Positions 56,249-64,000 of a stretch of DNA of 64,000 bases are shown one piece after another. The DNA is from Cardinalis cardinalis (taxonomy: Eukaryota; Chordata; Aves; Passeriformes; Cardinalidae): contig JACDOX010000327.1 in assembly GCA_014549065.1 (NCBI GenBank), forward strand, positions 256,756-320,755. Reading direction: 5' to 3'. The position numbers were made by a program, and so were the translations under genes. The notes beneath the pieces are model-generated. The model ran no database searches. It was given only the letters and a program-made list of their open reading frames with translations, and had not been told where the DNA came from. Within the stretch, counting starts at the first letter, position 1; each line of letters starts with the position of its first letter.

Positions 56249-59200
56249 CTGAAATTTCAAAATAAAAAGAAAAGCATTCTTGATGTTAAAAATGGGTGTG
56301 GATTAACTCTGAAACAATCACTGATTCATCACAGTTGTGTGTTTTGACTCTTCCTTAGGTGAATAAACTACAAAAGTGGAAATTAAATGGGTCTTTAAAT
56401 CAGTGATTCATGCAAATATTGATTTATCACCTGTTACAGAAAGAAAAACATGTTTAAGCATTCTTGGGTTTTATTACTCCTACAATTAAAATTTTTGTGT
56501 CTTCTTACATTACCACAGTCTAACAAAATCAGTGCCTATAAAGTCAGTCTTCAATTTAATCTATAAATAAGGAAACCGGAAAATATCCTAACCTTTCCAA
56601 TCACANACCTTCAAATCCTAAGTTATCCTACATTCTGACTGTAGTTGGAAACCTNAAGATTTATAACTTCAAACTGGCTGTAGATGTAGATTTGTGCTAT
56701 TTCACCTTTTCTGAGTTCATCTTTTTTTGTATTTCTTGGTCAAGGGTACCAAACTCCTTCAGCCATTTTAANAGGCTTTTGAAATGCAACACTGCAAGGG
56801 TGATGTGGGAAATAACAGTGCTGTGCAGGACGGGCGTAACTGAAATCTGGAACCATTTTCTAAAGCTCTCTGAAATCCAGACTATGTCACATCAAAGGAT
56901 ATTGAGGGCACTTTTCTCCTCAGTTAGCTTTTATTGACCAGAGAAAAGGGTTCTATTAAGCAATTGCATTATTTTTCAAACTGATACTGTAAACCCTCTG
57001 AAGTTTAGGTAAAACATCTAAAAATAGACGAACACCAATATTTAGCAATCAGATGAAGCACCAAGCAAGTCTTATACAGAGGTCAAGTGCAGCACAGAGC
57101 ACCCGTTTGATGTGAAAGCTCAAATGACTGATGGGGTTTCTCCCGCGTGTGACTCACGTTATGGTTCTGCCCAGCAGCTGTGTGGAGCCAGGGACAGCAG
57201 CTCCTGCAAACTGCTCCTTCACACCCCACGGAATGGGGTGGAACCATTTCCCTTTCACCAGCCACTCTCCACNCCTGCCCTTCCAGAGGATACATGCGAT
57301 TGTGGACACGTCCAAACATTTCTGATAACTCCCTAACCAAACTGAATAAACACCTTAACATCCCCAATTTTGGCCAGAAAAAGTGGGTTTGCATCCAGGA
57401 CATGTTTCCTGTTCCTCACTATTAAACCAATATTTAGACAGCAATATCANGGATGCAAACTGCAAATCTGAACCTATTGTTATTTACTGATCTTTTAATT
57501 AGATGAATAAAATTAAATATGCTAGCCATTAATTGCTTCCATTCAACCAATCTCTATTAATCTCCCTTTCCATTACAGATAGAGGCATTAATGAACACAT
57601 TATTCAAGAAAACATCTTGCTGCATAACATTTCAAGTAATAAATTGCCCATTTAAATAAAAATCCCTGGTTTTTGCCCCCCACTACAAAAATTCAAAGGC
57701 AGTTAAAACAGAAGAACTATACTTCTATTCTTCTTGAGAGTAGAAGAGCTGAATGGCATAAGTGGACAACACAGCAATATTTAAACTACATTTAAAACCA
57801 AAACTCGCTTGTATTCTATCAGAAAAACTGAGACTAGGAGAAAAAGCCATCAAGCCTCATTTGGCCACTTCAGAGACACTTGCACTGCTGAGTTGGGAAT
57901 GACACCATCAGCTGTCTATTTATATTGCTCCTCACTTTATCTTGGCATTGACCAGAAAGCCACAAACTGCATGCATAGTGCACTGAACAGCAGAGGCCTG
58001 CAACTCATCTGCCAGTTTTAAATCATGCTGATGCTTAGGAAGATCCAATGTGCTTTTGCAAGTGCAAGTATAGTAAGNAAAAGAAATCCAGCTCTATTTT
58101 CTAGTCCGAGCATATTTTGGCATGCCCAGCCAGGGAGTTCAATGAAGCAGCAGTTTACAAACTTTGAAACCNGGAGTGCTGATTTGTGTATGTAACTTCT
58201 TAAATTTGAGATCTGCAGCAGGTGCTATGTCTTAAATACCTGCATAAATATACAAGATGGATAGTTTTAGAGCTACCATCTTTTTTACAGCTGGAATATC
58301 TCATGCTTTAAAACTTTATTTTACCTTAAATCATATTATTATTTTTATTATAGAAAACTAAATCCTAACCAGGTCTAAATTAATCACCTTTCTAGTTTAT
58401 GCCTCCTTATAATGAAATTTTATACCACTCTGAGTGCACATTGGACATACCCCCACAATGGGTATCTATCAGACAGCACACTAGTTCTGGCAGGAATCTA
58501 TCAGAATTTGTTTCTCTCTCCAGGTCCTCTGGGAGCAGTGGGAGAGCTCACTTTTGAACAGGATGCTCCCTGCACAGAGCTCTGCCCTGGGCACAAATCA
58601 CAACACACTGACTCCCACAGCACTGGCTACTGACAAAATGGCATTGCAGGACTCAAATACAACACTTAATAAGCTTATTATTTGCAGAAGAACATCTACG
58701 TGGCAAGCACATAGTAAAATCAGACACAAAATTACAGAACACACTGCCATACTGCATCCCAAGGAGCAAACAAACCTTCTTAGACATACTACGCTGGCTC
58801 GGCCAGAACTACTTTTATTTAAAATTATTCAACATATATTGAAGGGGGAAAAAGCAACCTGTAAATCTATAAACCTCTTTAGCAGCAAGTACTTAATCAC
58901 CTTTTCGAACTGCAGGTTTTACGTTCATAACCTAAAACTCCACTGCAAAGCCACAGGCCATAATTCTTAATACGAAACTACAATAAAAGCCTTAAGCACA
59001 ATTTCAGCTCCAGATCAGGAAGCGCACNGACATGGGGCAAGAAAGCAGCTTGCTTTGGAAAGCAGTTGTACCAGCTGCAGGCAGACAGGCTGCCATGAGC
59101 GAAAACCAGAGCCCAGGACATTATAGAGCTGTCTAATCTCCTTTTGGAGGCTGCAGCTTTTCTCGGAGGAGGGCCAAACGCTGNGCTGGTGTTGTAGTGC

Positions 59201-62200
59201 TCACACCAGATGACCAACTGCTCTTCCTTGGTGAGCTCTGCCCAGCAGGAATCTCACTTGGGATGACATTTCACTGCACCAAGGAACAGGCAAGGCCAGC
59301 TACACCAATCTTAGCAGCTGAATCTTCTTTCTATGTAAAAGCTCAGTGTCTCTGAGAGGCTGGTGGCTCCAGGGCAAGGGACAACCACCACCACTGTGCT
59401 GGCCTCTTACCAGCAAATATTTGAAAACAAGTAAGTGATTGGAATGCTGTTAGCACAACTGACCGTGAAGACTGCCATTCTCCTGTTGCAGGCGTTGGAT
59501 ACTAAAAGAGAGTTTGGGAGCAATTCTGTGCCTTCTATCTGCATCCTATCATGATACCATGGTGCAGATTCACCTTTTTCATTTATGTTAATGGGAAACT
59601 TTTATCCCTCAGTAACATAGATAAGAATAAGGAATCTACATTCACCACACTGAAAAATAAAAATTACTTCCTTCCCACCCTGTTGTGATTTGAGGACCTC
59701 TGGAAAAACAATTTTAAACAAACAGTGGTCCAGGTGGCTAGCGAAAGGTTTTCTACTGACAGCTCTGCAAGAATCAGTAGCAATTGCACAAGCAATGAAG
59801 AGAAGTCACAGATTCCTTCTGAATGGTTCATGCCTGGCTAGCCAGACCCAGACTGGGCAGCTGGACATCAGAGGGAGACAATGCCTCCAACAAACAAAGG
59901 CATCTCTTGCAGTTTCTTGACTTGACCAGCTCTCAGTGGCTGCTGTGGCAAGAGACTGGACTAGGACGGCCTGGTACTCCCAGNTGCAGTAACACTGGGA
60001 TATGGTAACTTGCTTCAAATGCCAAATGTCACTGTCTACAAAACATCATGAAGGTAACTGTAAGCTGAACTATGAAATGTTTTCTAATCACAAAAGNGTT
60101 GTCTGTTGAACAATTGGGCTGAGCCTCTTTCAATAGCTCAAGTTACTCATCTAAGAAAGTGTAGCCTGCATTTGAGAGGAATATTTTTACCTTGTGTTTA
60201 CTATTTCCTATTCAACTGTAAACACAGTGCAAAGCCACNCAACTTCCATCAACTGTGAAAGTTCACACAGTGCTACAGAAAAGGCTATTATATTTTGGAT
60301 ATTTTCATGATACAAATGTGCAACGAAGAAGAGGACAAACAAAACAGAACCTGATTTATACCTTCCTTTATATTAACCTCTTGCACTCATCTATGCAAAG
60401 TTCTCTGTTTCTTCCTGCCATAATTCAGAGCTAGATCAAGCAACTGACTACTTAAACCCACACTGAATACTTTCTTTTTTCAAAATGGATGTCATACTGT
60501 AGTGACCCAATACTTAAATTCTCAACCAGAATCTATTGCAGAAAAAGCCTATACTTCTAACTAACCATACTAGAACAACCTTAATATTTTCTGTAAAATT
60601 TAAGTTTACTCACGTACACAACTGCATTTGCATGCTTTCAGTATCTCAGTATCTTCCAAAACAGAAGACAAAAGATAAAAAATTGGACAGTGTAGAGAGA
60701 ATCACAGATTACAGGATGTGAGATGACACAGCTACAATTACTGGCTGATCACACACACTCTGTATTCAACAGCAGCAGACCATTAAAGCCCTTAATACTT
60801 TTATGCATGCATTGTTCACTAGTCTGGTACAACAGTTTAGTGCTGCTCTAGCTGATGAGAGATCAAAATTTTACCATTTTATAAAAAGCTTACTGTTGCC
60901 AGTGGCAGGAGGGAAGAATGGCACTGGAGGCATTCCCGGGCTGCCTCTGACACATCCTCTCTGGAAGCTTTGTGACAACACTCGGGCAGCTCAAGTCAGT
61001 GCTGGAGCCGAGGGTACTGCTCTGCCAGCTGGGCACCAGGGTTCAGTCGCTGCTGAGCAGACAAGCTGATAATCTAAACCAAGTGTGCTACACAAGGTGG
61101 CAATACTCCAGCATATGTCAGAGGCCCCCACAGCTCCAGATAGGCTCTCTTTCAAGGGGAGTTTCTCCTCTGAAGCCTAACAGTACAAAGGAGAGAGTAA
61201 AATTAACTTCTGGGTCATCATATGGATAAAGGAGTACAGAGAATTTTGATTAAGGAAATGAGCTAGCTATTTCACCTGAGACAGCAGTGGCATTAAATTT
61301 ATTCTAGAGTAAGACCTTCAGGAAGCTGACATCTCAGACTTGACTCACTGAAACTAAAATGCTGGTAAACAGCAGAAACTCTAAACCTCAAAGTTCTAGG
61401 ATTAGGTAGGCAAGAGTGACCTATGCAATTGAACACAACACTAAGAGAGTTGGAAGAAAACCCCAGTTCTTCCAACCATTCACAAAATGTTGACCAAGAT
61501 TTTTGTTTCACTCACGCCAAACTTAGGAGTCCATTCAACAAAAAGTACTGCCTTCAATTCAGAACTGCCACACATTTATCACCTAACTGATCACGAGATG
61601 CATGCAAATCAGAATTNCAAAGCTTATGCCCAGTTACTGGAAGCTCATTTAGTAAGTCTCTTCTCAGGTATCTCCATGAANTGACATGCCTACACAGACT
61701 ACTGAATGTACAGCACTACATATCTGACCTGTAAAGAAATCTCCAAGACTTAATATCAATAGTTCTCAGTCAAAAAGATGTTTTAACATGCAATAAAAAT
61801 TGGCAGAATGCATTCTTCCTTCTGTTTCCATCTGAAAAATATAGAGGTTTGCTCCCTGCTCCCAGACCCTATAAAAAGCATCTCAAAAATAATGTAAAAT
61901 TTTGTAATTAAACAATAATGAAGGAAAAAAGNGAGGTGCACATTCGCTATTTATACAATGCAGTTCAATGCACTTACACAAAAGGAAAAGATTTTGCTGA
62001 AGTCCTGAACAAACAACACTTCTAGAAAAACATGTAGAGAAACCCAAGTATTTTTCATCTGAAAGCATATCCAGTCATTCTTACTCTGTCACCTATTTAC
62101 TAAAGAAAAGGTGAAGAGTTGCCCATCTCTAAGTGTCACAAACAGCTAGACCAAAGGACAAACTAAAAAGACAGTCACTGCTGCAAGTGCTTCTGTCTTA

Positions 62201-62919
62201 GCAAAGACATTAAAATCAGGATATTCCAGTTACTTTTGAAAACTGCATTGATGAGCGGTGTTTCCTGCAAGACCTTTTCTCAGCCCAGCCACTGGAAAAT
62301 AATGTGCTAAGCATGAAATTCACAATTCCAAATGATCCCATTTAATCTTGTCAATTCAACAGCAGTTCATTCCAAATCCAGCAGTATACAGCTTGAACAC
62401 AGAAAATAGCAATGATTTCACAAACCTACAAGGAGCAGTTGGCAATTAGCTGCCCTACATTCCAAGCCCCCCAAAATACCATCCTGCCCCTACAATTTCT
62501 AATAAATTGTTATTTTAGTATGAAAATACTCAATTTACTTTTAACTTGGATAAGAGATTCCCTACAGAACTCAACTAAACATCCACGCAGGATTCGGAAG
62601 TATAGACATGTTTTACTTTTATTTAAAATTTGTTTCAGCAATTCCTAAGATACTTCTACCCATGACAGTATGGAAGCCTTGTAACATTTTAGAAGGGAAA
62701 TTCATGTTTTANGGAAAAAAAAAATCTCAACCCTCTAAAACAAACCCATAGAAAACAATCCCCTCCCCAAACCAAAAAATAAAAAACGAACCACAAAAAA
62801 ACCAAAATACTCAAAATCCATAATCAAATTTACTTAAAGACAGAAATATGAAAATATGTTACAGCTTCATTACAATTAGTCTTGGGATTCCCATGCATTC
62901 AAAAAGGAATTCCTCTATT

Positions 62920-63560
62920 AGAATCACAGAATCCCTGAGGTTGGGAAAAGCCCTCCCAGCCCATGGAGTCCCAGCTGTGCCCATNCCCACCTTGTCCCCA
63001 GCCCAGAGCCCTGAGNGCCACCTCCAGAATTCCTGGGACACCTGCAGGGATGGGCACTGCAAACCTCCCTGGGCAGCTCCAATCCCTGAGCCCCTTTCCA
63101 TGGGGAAATTCCTGCTGTGCCCACCCTGAGCTGCCCTGGGCCGGCCTGAGGCCGTTCCCTCTGCTCCTGTCCCTGTTCCCTGGAGCAGAGCCCGACCCCC
63201 CCGGCTGTGCCCTCCTGGCAGGGAATTCCAGAGAGGGAAAAGATCCCTGGGGATCCTCCTTTGCTCCAGGTGAGCCCCTGCCCGGCTCCCTCAGGGATTC
63301 TCCAGGCCTGTTCCCTTGCCTGGACACACTCCAGGCCCTCACTGTCTTTCTTCTATTGAGGGACACANAGCCCCTGCCCGGCTCCCTCAGGGATTCTGCA
63401 GCCCCTGCCCGGCTCCCTCAGGGATTCTGCAGCCCCTGCCCGGCTCCCTCAGGGATTCTCCAGGCCTGTTCCCTTGCCTGGACACACTCCAGGCCCTCAC
63501 TGTCTTTCTTCTATTGAGGGACACAAAACTGCCCCCAGATCTGGAGATGTCTCAGCAGTG
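62920..63560 (-). mobile_element. CR1 LINE fragment with internal tandem duplication
   Basis: On the minus strand the element ends in GGGATTCTGTGATTCTAA at 62,937-62,920, preceded by the CR1 tail (CCATGGGCTGGGAGGGC; GGAAAGGGGCTCAGGGATTG). It is about 640 bp long. The 5' half carries a local duplication (63,273-63,525). The high GC content produces several open frames with no coding meaning. Confidence 0.85.
63273..63525. repeat. Nested tandem duplication inside CR1
   Basis: A 31-bp unit starting agcccctgcccggctccctc begins at 63,273, 63,369, 63,400 and 63,431. In addition a 95-bp block (63,273-63,367) recurs at 63,431-63,525. The layout is a 158-bp duplication with a local 31-bp expansion. 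Confidence 0.92.
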
Positions 63561-64000
63561 CCAGGGAGGGCACTGCCCAGTCCTGATGGCCACACAAGTT
63601 TTGACAAGGGCCAGGTGCCTTTGGCTTTCTTGCCCACCTGGGCTCATACTCACTTTAAAACAGATCTTGAGCTTTGTCAGAAAAGCACAAAGCTATCGTG
63701 ATCTAAATTTCTTCACAGGTTACACGTCTTCTGCTTGTGTTATTTTATAACACTATGAGTGAATTGAAATGTTCCTTTCCTAAAACATGACCAAGGGAGA
63801 TTGACCCAGCTGTCTGACACCTGACTCAATGAGAGACTGATCAGAGTTTAGACTACACACTCCAATTTGGTAAAATAGTTGCTTTAAACTAGAGGTCCTA
63901 GGAAAAGGAAACAAATGCAAACAAATGGGAACTTTTTTTAGAAGCAGATCGTAGGGTTCAAAGGCTAATTAGTGCAACTTTTTATATAATCATAACTATC

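Larger units (their letters stand above)
56249..64000 (-). other. 5' intron of PKP4 (continues beyond window)
   Basis: Upstream of coding exon 2. No sequence matching the N-terminal PKP4 exon (ending SVKEQ in human) was found. Contains an A/C-rich tract at about 62,755-62,815 and a CR1 element at 62,920-63,560. Confidence 0.7.

Noticed and set aside
62899..63750. Open frames of 140-184 codons on both strands near the right end
   Set aside because: They fall in a CR1 tail and its tandem duplication. The repeats in the protein mirror the DNA duplication.
1..64000. CRISPR arrays, operons, prophage or bacterial insertion sequences
   Set aside because: The sequence is clearly a vertebrate nuclear genome with spliced genes. 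No regularly spaced repeats or prokaryotic gene organisation exist.
1..64000. Regularly scattered single N bases as a biological pattern
   Set aside because: They fall in exons, introns and repeats alike and are best explained as consensus ambiguity or masking in the assembly.

Overview
The window is vertebrate nuclear DNA, almost certainly from a bird and probably a passerine. The evidence is long AT-rich introns, CpG-island promoters, three CR1 LINE tails (two of them of a songbird-like subfamily), a truncated LTR of a type widespread in birds, and two genes whose spliced exons closely match vertebrate PKP4 and DAPL1. Single Ns every few hundred bases and two N gaps (12,297-12,431 and 28,456-28,479) indicate a draft assembly.

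Both recognised genes lie on the minus strand, so transcription runs from high to low coordinates. From right to left: 56,249-64,000 is 5' intron sequence of PKP4 (plakophilin-4/p0071). From 56,248 down to 28,620 lie 20 intact coding exons of PKP4, encoding 1,150 residues to the native stop. Only the first coding exon (about 44 residues in human) and the promoter are missing. A 3' UTR of about 0.45 kb follows. From 28.1 to 22.7 kb is intergenic DNA. At 22,319 the small gene DAPL1 begins in a CpG island; its four coding exons end at 15,466 and encode 105 residues. Below that, 15.3-4.6 kb holds no recognisable exon but contains two LTR remnants. A strong CpG island at 3.56-4.56 kb is best explained as the promoter of the next gene. 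In human that gene is TANC1 (order PKP4-DAPL1-TANC1, same strand), but no TANC1 coding exon is visible here.

The genes do not form a pathway. PKP4 is an armadillo-repeat junctional protein of the p120-catenin family. DAPL1 is a small protein of the DAP family, implicated in epithelial/retinal pigment epithelium biology and, through the Dap1b/Dapl family, in ribosome dormancy in eggs. Their arrangement reflects conserved vertebrate synteny.

No new biological system was found. The most notable observations are two GC-AG introns with ideal AG|GCAAGT donors within PKP4, a solo LTR with a clean 6-bp target-site duplication, several perfect short-loop foldback hairpins of the kind produced by template switching, a GC-driven rewrite of one PKP4 exon, and a G-rich (transcript-strand) tract in the PKP4 3' UTR that coincides with an assembly gap.
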